This document shows, one piece after another, positions 1 through 11,454 of a stretch of DNA of 64,000 nucleotides. Position 1 is the first letter of the stretch; each line of letters opens with the position of its first letter. The DNA comes from Glandiceps talaboti. Taxonomy: Eukaryota; Hemichordata; Enteropneusta; Spengelidae. Position numbers and translations under genes: made by a program. The stretch is taken from positions 33,807,676-33,871,675 of the forward strand of contig NC_135550.1 of the NCBI RefSeq assembly GCF_964340395.1, in the 5' to 3' direction. The notes under the pieces are model-generated. The model was not told the DNA's origin, made no database searches, and saw only the letters and a program-made list of their open reading frames with translations.

Positions 1-1282
1 CAAAAATGGTTGTCAGTGCAAATTACATATCACAATTAATCATTTATAGGGTGTGTGCTTTGTTGTGGCTGATGTATGTGCCAAAGTATATTGAGTTTGA
101 CTCTGTACCTTCTTAATTACTGAAAATCTTTAATTATGCAAATTATTCATTAAAAATAAAAGCTATATCAACAAACTTAACAGAACATGTGTGCATTATT
201 AATGTTGATGTAGCAAATTAAATGAAATGTGAAGCTTGGGTTCTTAAGATATATTGTAATTATGGAACATTATTAGTTATGCAAATTACTGGCCAAAACT
301 AAAATACTGTACAAACAGGCTTATAGGATATGTGTGCTTTGTTATGGTTGATGTAATGCCAAAATTATGTTAAATTTGAAGAGTCTTCCCTGTGTATTCT
401 TAAGATATAGCTTAATTACTGAAAATCATCAATAATGCAAATTACTCACTGTGTCAACAAACTTCATAGGACATATGCACCTTGTTATGCTGAACAGTAC
501 CAAATTATATTGAATTTGAAGCTTACATTCTTAAGATATAGCCTAATTGCCCATTGTATAATGCACTGAAACCGGAAGTGGTGAACATAGCAATTAACAC
601 AACCATAAAATGCAGGCTTCCTTGAACAGACATGTCAATTTGAAAGCTTTTATTTGCAAAAAATATAAATAATAAATGTCACAGTAAAAATGTTCCTTAA
701 AATTCAAGCTTCTGTTTGTACATTTACCAGATAAAGATGAATACACAAGATAACCATGTTAAATTATCAATGGAACAACAAAGATCTGTTCATGAACATC
801 ACATTAATAAAACCAAAATGTCACAGTAAGTCACAGGCAGTCTATCTCCTGAGAATGAACCTTGGTGAATCAGCGGGGAGAAGTGCATGAACATGATTTG
901 GGTGCACAAATTAGGTGTAGAAATAGAATTTTTGTAAAATGGTGACTATAATATAAATTTAAAAGTACCAACTTTCTGTGTGAAATGTATTCTACAGTGT
1001 TTGTGAGTTATCATATGAAACCACTAACCACTTTGTTACTTTACTAAAACAAAACTTCATAGTGGGAGAGCTGAGCAGCAGAAGTACCGGTACTTCTACA
1101 CATGTTACAAAAAACAACAACACAAAAACAACAAAAACAGTGGAGCTATTATGACTGATAGGTCACTTGTTTTTTATTAGGCCTTAACACAGTACCTTAA
1201 TTAATATATGAATATGTAGAAAGGAATATGTAAATGATGATGTAACTTGCTGATTTATCAGAACTATTTTCTTACCCTCTAG
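1..1282. repeat. Upstream intron: degenerate ~120-170 bp repeats and a dispersed repeat copy
   Basis: No exon seen. From about 60 to 560 the motifs TTAAGATATA and ATGCAAATTA recur (TTAAGATATA near 243, 411 and 532), relatives of the arrays at 39.5-39.7 kb and 41.8-42.4 kb. 930-1174 is a direct, diverged copy of 13757-13993, sharing ATATGAAACCACTAACCAC and the GATAGGTC...CTTGTTT end. The window starts inside an intron of the CatSper delta/epsilon-like gene. Confidence 0.55.
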
Positions 1283-1449
1283 AACTTTATAAGCTGTTTC
1301 ACTGGACCAGATTCTGATGATTTGGAGGTTGATTTATCACAACCATATGAGATACTGAATAGTACAGGAATATCAGCTTTGAAATGGCCCTCTCAGACAG
1401 AGAGTAATTTGTATCTATTTGATGCAACAGTTGTAGATCCAAATTACAG
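1283..1449 (+). CDS. CatSper delta/epsilon-like, penultimate exon
   Basis: The acceptor is cttaccctctag before 1283 and the donor is GTTAGT at 1450. The exon is open from phase 0 for 55 codons plus two bases. It encodes an ectodomain segment with N-glycosylation sequons (for example NSTG) and ends FDATVVDPNY plus a split Ser codon. Confidence 0.7.
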
Positions 1450-3284
1450 GTTAGTATTGTTATAAAATCATACTGCTCTGAGTTATAAAATAATGACATT
1501 TGTGTATTTTTTTAAACTTAAAAAATAATATGCCAAATCAATACAATAGCAATACATTCTTCTGAATTGGTATATGTCAATTATTTCAGAGATTAGAGAA
1601 TAAAAGCTGCCTTACATTTTGGTACTTTGGATTTGCCATAAGTTTATGACAGATTTCTTCACTTGAACACTGCGATGCCCTCGGCTCATAGCAAATTCAT
1701 GACAAAATTACCAACCCTTGAATGGCTTGTGCTGAATTTAAAATAACAAACTTTATTGAAGCTCAATAGAGAAAGTGGAAATTTATTTTTAGTTTGCTGC
1801 AGCTGCAGAGACCATTTTTATTTCCGCTGTCATGTGACCATGGCTAGGTTGATTCTCTGTCATATCTGTTGTACTTCAACTTTTTGAAAATGTTCATCTC
1901 CTCTGAAACTGGCTGTTGGGTTGCTTTGATATTTGGTGTGCATGTACCTGGGAAGGCTATTGAATTTGTTCATGCCAAGTTGATATGAGTCATTTTTAGT
2001 TTCCTGAAGATGATGGTACTGTTAAAATGGGCTGAGTGTCTTTGTCCTTTTGTCTGAAATGCATTATTTCTCTGACATGCAATGCTGATGATTTCAATCA
2101 AACCTTGCACAAAGGTGACATATCACATATGTACATCACTTTCTTTTGCAGCATATGCAAATTTGACCAAATGGTGACCATATTTGTGACTCAAAAACTG
2201 TAGCATATAGACACAATGTGGCTCAACATCAACTGGTGTTTTATTTCTTTTGTTTATAAGTACTAATTATGTAGTTTTGACACATTATGGTGTTTTGGGT
2301 AATTTCGCCTATATCTTAAAAATGCACGTTTCAAATTCAATATAATATGGTATATACAGATTCTAGTCTTAATTAGTTATTTGCATATTTATGTTTTTAG
2401 TAATTAGATCATCTCTTGGCCAGTTTTAATGAAAGCTCTTTGAGTGTGACCTATGCTAATTTGAACATCGACTCAACAATCTCATTGCACGTTGGCCATT
2501 CAATACCACAATAAATCAAACCGCATCTGTGGGTAATCTTGGTTGAGAATTTGCTAGGATAAATTCATATGATCTCTTCAGTATTTCATTCTTGATAAAA
2601 TTTGAAAATCTTTCAGTTTTGAAACTGAAAGTCATGTAATAATCCCTTACTGAAGAGCATCGTTCTGGCATACACATTGATGATACGGCCATGTACATCA
2701 TCATGTGATGATTACACAGAAGATTCGTGGATCATGTATTGATTGGCACAGTGCTTTTTTAGATGTGTCTGTTTCTGAAATTTGTATGGCCAGCAAAAAA
2801 GGTTCACATTGCTGAAACAACACAAAATTTTAATGATGTAGTAACTAATGGATATGCAATGTCATGTCTAGTACCACAGCATTGTTCTTTGGAACAAGGC
2901 ATGAAGGAACAATAATCTAAAGGTTTACCCTTACTGAATGCATTGAGTTTACATCTGGTCATAATTTTCACAATGCTTGGGTTTTGTTACAGTTTTTGTA
3001 CCCTGACAACAAAATTTGCTGTATTGGTTAATGGTAAAGCTGTATCAGATGATTCATCATTCGTGATTCGGGTTATCTTGGGTACTTTTGCTGCAGTCTG
3101 TCTGTTTGTTGCGGTCATTTCATACATACACTTCAGGAAGCGGCACATTATTGAGCTGGAAGTAAGAGCTAAAGAAGAAGAGGAAGCAGAAAAAGCAGAA
3201 ATGAGGAAACTCAACCACCGTAGGCAAACAGTGGCAGATATACAACAAAGTCAAAAGGAAAACAGTGAGGAAGAAACAATGTAA
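1283..3284 (+). CDS. CatSper auxiliary subunit (delta/epsilon-like), C-terminal two exons
   Basis: Two exons (1283-1449 and 2993-3284) join in phase: the first ends with two bases (AG), and the first T of the second completes a Ser codon. The junction reads VVDPNYS then FCTLTTKFAVLVNG, which I recognise as the conserved block just outside the membrane in CATSPERD/CATSPERE. A single hydrophobic span (FVIRVILGTFAAVCLFVAVI) follows, then basic RKRH and a Glu/Lys-rich tail of about 45 residues ending at TAA 3282-3284. Family knowledge: these type I membrane proteins form part of the extracellular canopy of the CatSper calcium channel in the sperm flagellum. The 5' exons lie left of the window. 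Delta and epsilon are paralogues and I cannot separate them from this tail. The gene runs toward the CatSper1-like gene on the other strand, which supports the call. Family call is moderately sure; exon structure is sure. Confidence 0.62.
1797..2420. repeat. Dispersed repeat in CatSper delta/epsilon-like intron
   Basis: The segment beginning GCAGCTGCAGAGACC, with the phrase TTTGATATTTGGTGTGCATG, matches 10060-10490 (GATATTTGGTGTGCATGTTC, CATCTCCTC). This is one repeat family in direct orientation at both places. Toward 2280-2400 it runs into the TTTGCATAATTAATGATTTT-like repeat family. No coding exon is visible between 1450 and 2992. Confidence 0.5.
2993..3284 (+). CDS. CatSper delta/epsilon-like, last exon
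   Basis: The acceptor is gttttgttacag before 2993 and the exon stays open to TAA at 3282-3284. It encodes the membrane-proximal FCTLTTKFAV block, one transmembrane helix and a cytosolic tail rich in E and K (EEEEAEKAEM), probably helical. An upstream ATG at 2961-2990 lies in the intron and is not a likely start. Confidence 0.72.
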
Positions 3285-3899
3285 CTGATGAATACATTAC
3301 TTAGGATTTTAGTTGTTTGAGATGTTCTATCATAAGAGTTTAGATGTGCGTCATCTAATGTGCTCAAAGTATACCATTTCTAAAGAGTAAATGTTCAAAT
3401 AAGTGTTCAAAGTATAAAATTTCTTTAAGAATAATTCAAATAATCTGAAAACCTTAACGAATTGATGTTCATGATACTTGTTTGTTGTCATATCACATCA
3501 AGAATGAACAAGCTCACAGCTTGAGAAAACATGCATGAATGTTTTCATCACTTCTTGATTTGCCTAAAGTGAGAAATATATCAATATTTTCAAGACATTC
3601 ACTCTCCCATACGGCACTATTTGAACCTATGGCAGGGAATCTCTGCATGCAAGTGTTGACAAACACATTTGCGTCATTACTATGTTTATGGCGAGTTTGT
3701 TGAGTGTATAGACGTCATTCACACATTTCAGTTAAGGCATTGGTGGTTATTTTTACAAGCCCCAAGGGGCCCCCTCCCCCCTTAAGCTGAATATGCGTGA
3801 AAAAATTAGCTATTGTCCTCTGTTTGTGCTTGTCGCTAATGCAGTTCTCTGATTGGCAGTTATTTATATCCCTGAACTGCAGAGATGACATTTGCTAGA

Positions 3900-4640
3900 C
3901 CTCGGATGATCCATCCTCAATAGCGATGTTCGGTTGTGTGCCATATTGTATCAGAAGAACATCTGAGGTCTAGCAGATAGACTAATGTCTACCCCATATT
4001 ATCAGGTTGAAGCGTTCCCTTTGATCTTCACCTTCAGGGTCAGTTATCAAAATCAAGCTATTTCTAGACAATTAGTGCTAAAGGTCATGAAAAATATAAA
4101 GAAAAATTATTTTTGCACCTACCACATAGCAAGAAATTATGACATCACATAGAGACTCCATTCAAGTATGCATCCATAAATTGTAATAGAAAGCTTTCTT
4201 TTAGATTTAAGACATTGACCTTTCAACATGACCTTGAGGGTCAATTATCAAAGTAAGCCATTCCTTTCATATCACAGACATTTGATGTATTTCTTTCTTT
4301 CTAATTCATTGCTAATTTAAAAAATAAATAAATAAAGTTTACAGGTAATAGGTAAAGCAAGCATCACTTTTGGTACTTATATCAGTTTTTACTGGTGGCC
4401 ATATTTGTAATTATGATTACATGGGATTAGCCACTTCAATGGAGTCCATGTATTACATGTATTAAAGTTTTGAGTAATATGCAGTAATGTGTTATTTTAA
4501 CTATATGCAAACCTTCTTGTAAGACCTTTGATCTTGACTTAGACCTTTAGGGTCAACTAGCAAAATTAAGTCATTTTTTTTGCATATCATATTTATTGTA
4601 TTGTTTTAAACAATTGTTTTGTACTTTTTCATGTTTGAAT
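3900..4640. repeat. Degenerate tandem repeat downstream of the CatSper delta/epsilon-like gene
   Basis: A phrase like GACCTT...AGGGTCAATTATCAAA followed by AAGCCATT recurs near 4020, 4215 and 4540, a spacing of roughly 200-320 bp. 3285-3900 holds the 3' flank of the gene, and I see nothing coding there. Confidence 0.45.
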
Positions 4641-5096
4641 GGTGACAACTCATGATTAAAGTGTATTTGTCTCATCAGTTAGAAATAATCTCTCAAATTA
4701 TTTACTTTTCTCTTGCTGAGTTCAGTTTATTAGTTGTGATGCCTGTATTAAGTAATGTATAATTTTTAGCACAACTGGTTCAGATGTTTGTAGGTGTCTG
4801 TACATGAAGAACTATTAAGCATGTGATTATTCTGTCGATGTTTAAAACTTTTTGACACATTTGGCCCTAGCAACCATGACCACACCCTTAGCAAAAACCA
4901 CAGGCCAGTATATATTGCGAAGGTAACAATATCATCTGGTAGACGAGTAAACATTTAAGAAAAATGTATGCAAATATGTCTAGCAACAAGACAACATTCA
5001 TAGCAACAGCCAAATGATGGTTTACATTGCAGGGATTTTTAAACAAGTGAATGAACATTCAAAAATGTATGCAAATATGCCTAACAACAAGACCAC

Positions 5097-5863
5097 TACC
5101 TGGAATGTTAGATCCATTTGCAACAAAGCAAGTCTGGTTGGTGATTACATCACAGAAAAGAATATTAACTTACTTGCAGTGACTGAAACCTGGCTGAAAG
5201 AAGATGCAGATCAGCATGTCATCAATGAATGTGTTCCAAATGGTTATTCATTCCAGCAAAGTCCATGACTCAATGCTACAGGTGATGGCTTAGCTCTTGT
5301 GTACAAGTCATCAATAAAGCTTTCTTCCTGGAAAGCACTCCGCAAATTTAAATCCTTCGAGTCAACTGAAGCTACCTTGACATATACCACAATAATACTA
5401 TTAAATTGATCCTTCTCTATCACCCACCACCCAATTCTAAGAACAAGTTAACCGTGTCAACATTCTTCACAGAGTTTGGATCCATGCTTCAGAGCAAGTA
5501 AATTCATACGATGGAAATTTGTTCATAGTTGGTGACTTTAATTTCCACATTGATAACCATGAAAATTCTAACACCAGAAAGCTGAATGACATCATAGACT
5601 CTTGCGGACTTAAACAGTGGGTAAAGAATCCAACTCACGTCCAAGGTCACATACTTGACCTCATCATAACAAAGCCTGATCATGTCATTGATTCCGTCTG
5701 TGTGAATTACCACCCTCTCTCCGATCATCACCCAATACACGCCACATTAACACTCAGTAAACCAGCACTGCAAAGGCATCAAGTGGTTTACCGTAAGTTT
5801 TCGTCCATTTCTGCGCACGAATTCGCCAGTGACATTTCATCGATCAGACACCATCACATGTAA
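5097..5863 (+). pseudogene. LINE endonuclease domain remnant
   Basis: Reading-frame pieces of an apurinic endonuclease-like domain: an N-terminal piece with CNKASLVGDYITEKNINLL and TETWL, then after a nonsense codon and frameshifts a C-terminal piece with VGDFNFHID, HILDLIIT and SDHHPI, which holds the catalytic SDHxx(I/V) motif. The enzyme would nick target DNA for target-primed reverse transcription. It is not functional as read. Confidence 0.8.
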
Positions 5864-7055
5864 AATCGGCAATTTTGAAATACAATACCAATCTCTCCCC
5901 CTCGTTCTGGACAAGCATGCACCTGAAAAGAAGTTGATCAAAACCATTCGTCCCAACACGGAATGGTATACAAGTGAAATTCATCAGGCCAAAAAGCTGA
6001 GAAGATCAAGTGAGCGTAAATGGCGCACCACCAAATTAGAAATTCATCACCAAATTTACAAGCATCACTGTCAACTTGTCAACAGACTGATTTTCCAAGC
6101 CAAGAAGAAATACTACACTGATCTTATACAGAAAAATGCAGATAATCAGAAGTTTTTTTTTAATGCAGTATCGTCACTGTTTTACAACAAAGCCTCCCTT
6201 CCAGCGCATATATCTGTTAATGAACTCGCTGAACGTTTCTCACAGTACTTCGCCAAGAAGATCAAAGACATACGGGCCACTCTAGACACTACAACAATCG
6301 TTGAAGAGTTTGATTCTAGTGAAGTATTCAGCTCATCTACTCTGTCAACATTTAAACCAGTCAATATTGATGCCATCAGGAAATTTATCATGCAATCACC
6401 CACCAAGTCATGCTCTCTTGATCAGATTCCTACATCACTGCTGAAACAATGTCTTGATACACTTCTCCCATTCATTGCAAATGTTATAAACCTATCTCTA
6501 CAAACTGGTGAGGTTCCATCCATGTTCAAGTCAGCCATTGTCACACCTCTGCTGAAAAAACCATCCCCAGATCAAAACATTTTAAAGAACTATCGACCCG
6601 TTTCTAACCTACCATTTCTGTCCAAAGTTCTTGAGAAAATAGTTGCCTCACAGATTAACAGCTATCTCAACGAGAATTCACTTCTAGAGCCACTTCAGTC
6701 AGCGTACCGCAAGTATCACAGCACCGAAACAGCCCTTCTGAAAGTTCATAGTGACATTTGTACATCACTGGACTCTGGAAAATACGTCATACTGATCTTA
6801 CTCGACCTCTCGGCGGCATTCGATACAATCAACCACAGTTTACTCCTAAATAGGCTATCAAATCTCGGCATCACGGGTACACCATTGAAATGGTTTAAAT
6901 CCTACCTCAAAAACAGATACCAGGCAGTAAAAATCGAAAACGTCACAAGTGAACCTTCAGCTCTCAAATACGGGGTGCCTCAAGGGTCCGTCCTCGGTCC
7001 CCTTTTATTCACAATTTATACAGCACCACTCGGTAATCTGATTCGTCGCCATAAC
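5829..7055 (+). pseudogene. LINE reverse transcriptase, N-terminal and central part
   Basis: One long open frame carries fingers and palm motifs of a CR1/L2-type RT: NYRPVSNLPFLSKVLEKIV, QSAYRKYHSTETALL, LLDLSAAFDTINH (motif A, first catalytic Asp) and GVPQGSVLGPLLF (motif B). The frame is cut by a MITE at 7060. Beyond the MITE the same frame resumes with HQYADDNELY (motif C, the YADD pair) at 7406-7636. Removing one TTAA and the MITE restores codon phase, so the MITE hit an intact frame. Confidence 0.88.
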
Positions 7056-7059
7056 TTAA

Positions 7060-7405
7060 AGTGGCCATATGGATGAGAATTTGGTATTTATTTTGGATTT
7101 TTATTTGATAAAACAGCTTCACTATGTTTTTCTACTTGAAAAAATAATGCGAAATAACATATACCAAGTCCATGTTCACATCTCAATAAACGGCAAAACA
7201 TTAAACAATGTGTAAAATGTTTGTTATTGTACGTACAATAACAAACTTTTTACACTTTGTGCATCTTTTTGCAATGTTTTGAGTTATGAACATGGACTTA
7301 GTATATGTTCTTTCGCATTATTTTTTCATGTAGAAAAACATAGTGAAGCTGTTTTATCAAATAAAAATCCAAAATAAATACCAAATTCTCATCCATATGG
7401 CCACT
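7060..7405. mobile_element. 346-bp foldback MITE with TTAA target duplication
   Basis: An almost fully palindromic element with ends AGTGGCCATATGGATGAGAA and its complement. The arms meet near 7232 at TTGTACGTACAA. TTAA flanks it on both sides (7056-7059 and 7406-7409). The TTAA duplication places it with piggyBac- or Kolobok-mobilised non-autonomous elements. It sits in the LINE reverse transcriptase frame just before the YADD motif. Confidence 0.88.
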
Positions 7406-7638
7406 TTAAAGTTTCATCAGTATGCTGATGATAATGAGCTATACCTTGCGTTCTCCCATCAAGATTCACCAACTGCTATTCACAGTATGGAGTCCTGCAT
7501 CCATGATATCAAGGCATGGATGACACTTAATAAATTACAGCTCAACGACAGCAAAACTGAAGTTCTTGTTATTCGCTCAAAATTCAATCAGCTCCCAGAT
7601 CCTGTTCGCTCCGTCAATATTGGTTCTGCGTCTATCAC
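7406..7638 (+). pseudogene. LINE reverse transcriptase, motif C segment
   Basis: Continues the host LINE frame after the MITE: KFHQYADDNELYLAF (catalytic YADD), then a thumb region with ESCIHDIKAWMTLNKLQLN and KTEVLVI. It ends at the second insertion at ITP, and the following V-TTARNLGVLFD is found after that insertion at 9129. Confidence 0.87.
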
Positions 7639-7645
7639 ACCAGTT

Positions 7646-9124
7646 TTTTTTTTTTTTTTTTTTTTAAGTTTTTTTTTATTAATTTCCAAAACAACTGCAA
7701 GACAATACAAAGGCAAACAATACATTACAGAGAAAACACAGGACGTACAAACAGAGAGGGGGAGGGTTAGTTAACTTAATTAAATAAATTAATACATGGG
7801 ATTGGAAATAATTACAATTGATAAAGAATAATGTAACAATATCTTGAACAGAAATATCCGTCTGTAATGAAAGGACTAAGCACAGAATCCTAACTTGATC
7901 ACAGGAAAACACCCAATCCCCACTCAGTTGAAAAAACCAGTTGCATGACTTACAGTAACGTAATAATTACAAAACTAATGATTCCCATTTGTGCTCCAGG
8001 GCTCCTCTGCGCGCAAATTTAATTTCCATATCCTTAACACTTTTGAGATAACTAATAAATGAATCAAAATTGGAGTCTGGACGTCTTTCAATTAACCTAG
8101 CTTTATACAAAAAAAATTTGCCCAAGATGATAAGGTGATTGACTAAATTGAAGATTTTGTCGCAAATGTCAAACTTACCAAAAATCACATCTGACATAGA
8201 CAAGTGAATATCAGGAACAAAATTAAGGAGTAAAATAAACTTGTCCCAAAATACTTTAGCTGCAGGACACTCCCAAAGGAGGTGATGTAAATCTTCATTC
8301 TCAGGGCACCAGTTGCAACAACTGGTGTCTTTAATTCCCCATGTATTTAATTTCTGGTTTGTGGCGAGAATGTTATGCAAGATTTTAAACTGAAAATTTC
8401 TGATTTTTTCCTCCGTGGTTACCCTAAATGAAAGATTCCATATAGTTTTCCAGTCAAACTGTGAACAATCAAAGGAGGAATCCCATTTCCCCAATACAGT
8501 TGGGGCTTGAAAAACAGAGTGTAATAACAAATCATATACTTCCTTTGTAGTAACCTTATTAAGTAGTTTTCCTCCAACTTTCGGAACAAAGCGATTCACA
8601 TTAGGTGTTTGAATAATATTGGGACTATGTGATCTCATCTCTGTCTTCCATTTACGTGGGATTGCATCTAGTAAACCAGCATAAGATAAAAAGTCAATTT
8701 GAACATGGAATTTCTGTTTGAAATCATTCCAAGAGAGAATATTACCATAGGGATCAAACAGATCCCTAATGTATAATATACCCCGATCATACAGCCTTCT
8801 ATAAAACACTGATTTTCCGCCAATCCTAATATGTGAATTATTCCAAATAATCTCCTGAGCTATATCAAGACTGGTTGACGGTTTCTTCCTATATACTTTT
8901 GAAAGAGTAAACCAACTGTTTAACGCCTCTTTGTAAAACAAAGGCAAGTGACCTAAGCCTAAACAAGAGGGATCAAAGTTGCAGCAAAGAAGAAATCTAA
9001 GACCACCAATTTTATTAAAATAAAATTTAGGAATTATTGACCATGAAGCAGTAGATTCTAAAAGGCGTTTTAGCCACATCACTTTTATTGCCTGATCAGT
9101 AATGGCTATTGATGGTAATTTAAG
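7646..9124 (-). mobile_element. 5'-truncated second LINE, antisense, nested in the first
   Basis: An oligo(T) run at 7646-7665 is the poly(A) tail of a minus-strand insertion. Its ORF (7967 to about 9124) encodes the C-terminal end of an L1/Tx1-type polyprotein: a tryptophan-rich linker and a zinc-binding RT C-terminal motif with CCNWCPENEDLHHLLWECPA. A 7-bp duplication ACCAGTT (7639-7645 and 9125-9131) flanks it, and the host LINE frame resumes cleanly after it. The 5' truncation is typical of target-primed reverse transcription. The ORF start in the track-like extension past 9124 belongs to the host LINE. Confidence 0.85.
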
Positions 9125-9764
9125 ACCAGTTACAACAGCACGAAATTTGGGTGTACTCTTTGACAATATCCACACTGCATGTATAACCAGCACATCAAGA
9201 ATACATGTAAATCAATGTACTGTCATCTCCGCCGCATTGGATCTATACGTCAATACGTCTCAAGTGCGGATTGCTGTACTTTAATTCATGCTGTTATATC
9301 CACTAAACTTGTTTTACTGTAATTCTTTACTGTATGGTCTCCCTGAATCAGTCACAAACCAATTTCAGCGTGCACAAAACACAGCTGCAAGAATCATCAC
9401 CCGGTCAAAGAAATATGAACACATAACTCCTACTCTCATCAAACTCCATTGGTTACCAGTTCGTTCTAGAATCGACTACAAGATCTTACTCCTGACTTAC
9501 AAAGCAATTCATGGTCTTACACCGGAGTACATTTCCGACCTTATACAAGTATACATACCAGCTCGCACCTTACGCTCAAAGGACAAAAACCTTCTTACGA
9601 CAACAAGTTACAAGCAAATCAACTACGGTGGACGTTCTTTCGCTTATGCTGCTCCAAAGCTCTGGAATTCACTGCCAACTGACATTAAACTTGCACCAAC
9701 TATTGATTGTTTCAAAAGAAAACTGAAGATACATTTGTTTTGTAAAGCCTACGGTGTGGATTAA
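9125..9764 (+). pseudogene. LINE reverse transcriptase C-terminal block
   Basis: This resumes the host LINE: TTARNLGVLFDN, then a damaged stretch near 9230-9290, then YCNSLLYGLPESVTNQFQRA, LHWLPVRSRIDYKILLLTYK and GGRSFAYAAPKLWNSLP, ending at TAA 9762-9764. After it come the short 3' UTR (GGCGCTCTACAAATTATT) and the TTGA tail to 9839. Confidence 0.87.
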
Positions 9765-9847
9765 CCATCCAGCGCCCCTGAACAGAACTTTGCCTGGATT
9801 TTGGCGCTCTACAAATTATTTTGATTGATTGATTGATTGAAGACCAC

Positions 9848-11450
9848 ACCCATTGGGACAGCCAAACGATGGGTATATTGGAAAGATAACAACAGGAATG
9901 GTTGGGTAAGTTGATGATAAACATCCTCAAGACAAATGCAAATATGCCTAGCAACAAGATGTCTAATGAAGGGAATAATATATCTCCTGTAACATCTTGT
10001 TTGAATGAGTTTCAAGTAATTTGTTAATACATGAATTGTTACCATGGGAAAAACTCCCCTTTTTAGCTCCGCTGTAAGCGGAAGCTGAAAGCGTAGCTTT
10101 AGGTATAGGTGGATATAAGAGGTACAGAGTAGAGTGAATCATAGGTGTCCGTCAACTTTTTATATTGTTATCATCTTCTCTGAAAGTGACAGTCAGAATC
10201 CTTCGATATTTGGTGTGCATGTTCCCTGGGGGGAGGCTATTCAGATTTGTCCATGCCAAATTGATCTGTGCCATTTTCAATTTTTTATGATTTTTTTCAA
10301 AAAATGATATTTTCATCATCTCCTCAAATACTTCTTGTCAGATTGCTTTGATATCTGGTGTGTTGATGCGCAGGGGGTAGCTTACTCAGATTTGTTAATT
10401 TCAAGTCAGCACATCTTCTTTTCTATTATTTATGATTTCTTTTTTGTAATTTAAAGAAAAAATTAATATGTTAATGAGCATTATGGCCGATGCCATATTG
10501 GAAATCAGTCCACGAGACTTCAAGTAAACTGCCACTTTTCAAAAGACACTATTGACGTCAAACAAGCAATGTAATATGTGCTATAGTCATAATTCTACAC
10601 ATTGTGTGCCCAAATGACAAGTGTTTGTTCAAAACAGGGTTGTAAACTTCAAATCCAAATTTTGCACCCCTTCTACATAATCAGCCAGTCCGCAACAAAC
10701 CACATTTGCATACAATCTATCCTCATATGCTCCAGATAGCGACACTTTGAATGGCTGCTCACGGGCCTTATTTTTCGGTATTTTCAACTCGCCGTAACTT
10801 TCACTAGAGTTCCCCATTTTAGATACTGAAGACACCTAAACCTCAACTGATATCTTTCGTGCCAGCAAAATAAATTTTGGCATTACATTTAGGAATACCG
10901 ATTTTCCGTCGAATTCGGGACACATACTTGAGGCCCTGAATTTTCGACCAAGTTTTTCGCTCATAGCATGGAAGTATATAACCCTCCATGCTCATAGTTT
11001 CCTCAATACGGACCGGAAAGTTTACAAATTTCACAAAAAAGTGGATTTTTATGTGTTTTAAATAACCATGGCAAGTAAATTTAGTAGGATCGTTGTGCAA
11101 CGGTCCCGACCGTTCAAGAATTTGTGGTAGAAAATTACTGATTTGACCCGGAAGCCGAAGATGACCTCGTTTGACGTCCGGGCGATTTTCCACAGCAACA
11201 ACACGAGAGTTCTTGGTACTCACTAAAATCACACTTCAGACCCACTATAAAAGTTTGATGTTTTCAGATAAACTGTATTTGTGATTAATTCTATATTGTC
11301 GTGCAATTTGGAGTGACAGTGAACCAGAATGAAGACAACTCGCGTAAGGAAGGCATGCCTTTGCATGCGGTTGAAGTATGCAAGAGCAGTCTCACTGCCG
11401 ACTGTGAATCGACCAAACTTTGTTTATTGGCCGACAGTTTACATGTAAAG
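9848..11450. other. Repeat-rich spacer without a supported gene
   Basis: 9848-9965 is the second half of the TAGCAACAAGACC repeat unit interrupted by the LINE. 10060-10490 is a copy of the repeat also seen at 1797-2110. 10490-11450 has only short ORFs without recognised domains, of which the longest is on the minus strand at 10843-11232; I would not call it a gene. Confidence 0.5.
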
Positions 11451-11454
11451 TTAA

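Larger units (their letters stand above)
5097..9839 (+). mobile_element. CR1/L2-like LINE, 5'-truncated, dead, with two nested insertions
   Basis: A non-LTR retrotransposon encoding the end of an AP endonuclease (NVRSICNK, AVTETWL, VGDFNFHID, LSDHHPI) and a reverse transcriptase, with the C-terminal CR1/L2-type block LHWLPVRSRIDYKILLLTYK and GGRSFAYAAPKLWNSLP, then a TTGA microsatellite tail. An 8-bp duplication AAGACCAC flanks it (5089-5096 and 9840-9847) and marks both ends. The truncated 5' end starts inside the endonuclease. Lesions include a TGA at 5266-5268, frameshifts near 5400, 5500 and 5830, and two insertions (7060-7405 and about 7646-9124). It landed in a TAGCAACAAGACC repeat array, whose halves lie at 4780-5096 and 9848-9965. 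Confidence 0.88.

Noticed and set aside
10843-11232. 129-codon minus-strand ORF as a gene
   Set aside because: No recognised motif and no splice context; it lies in repeat-rich spacer and relies on an isolated frame.
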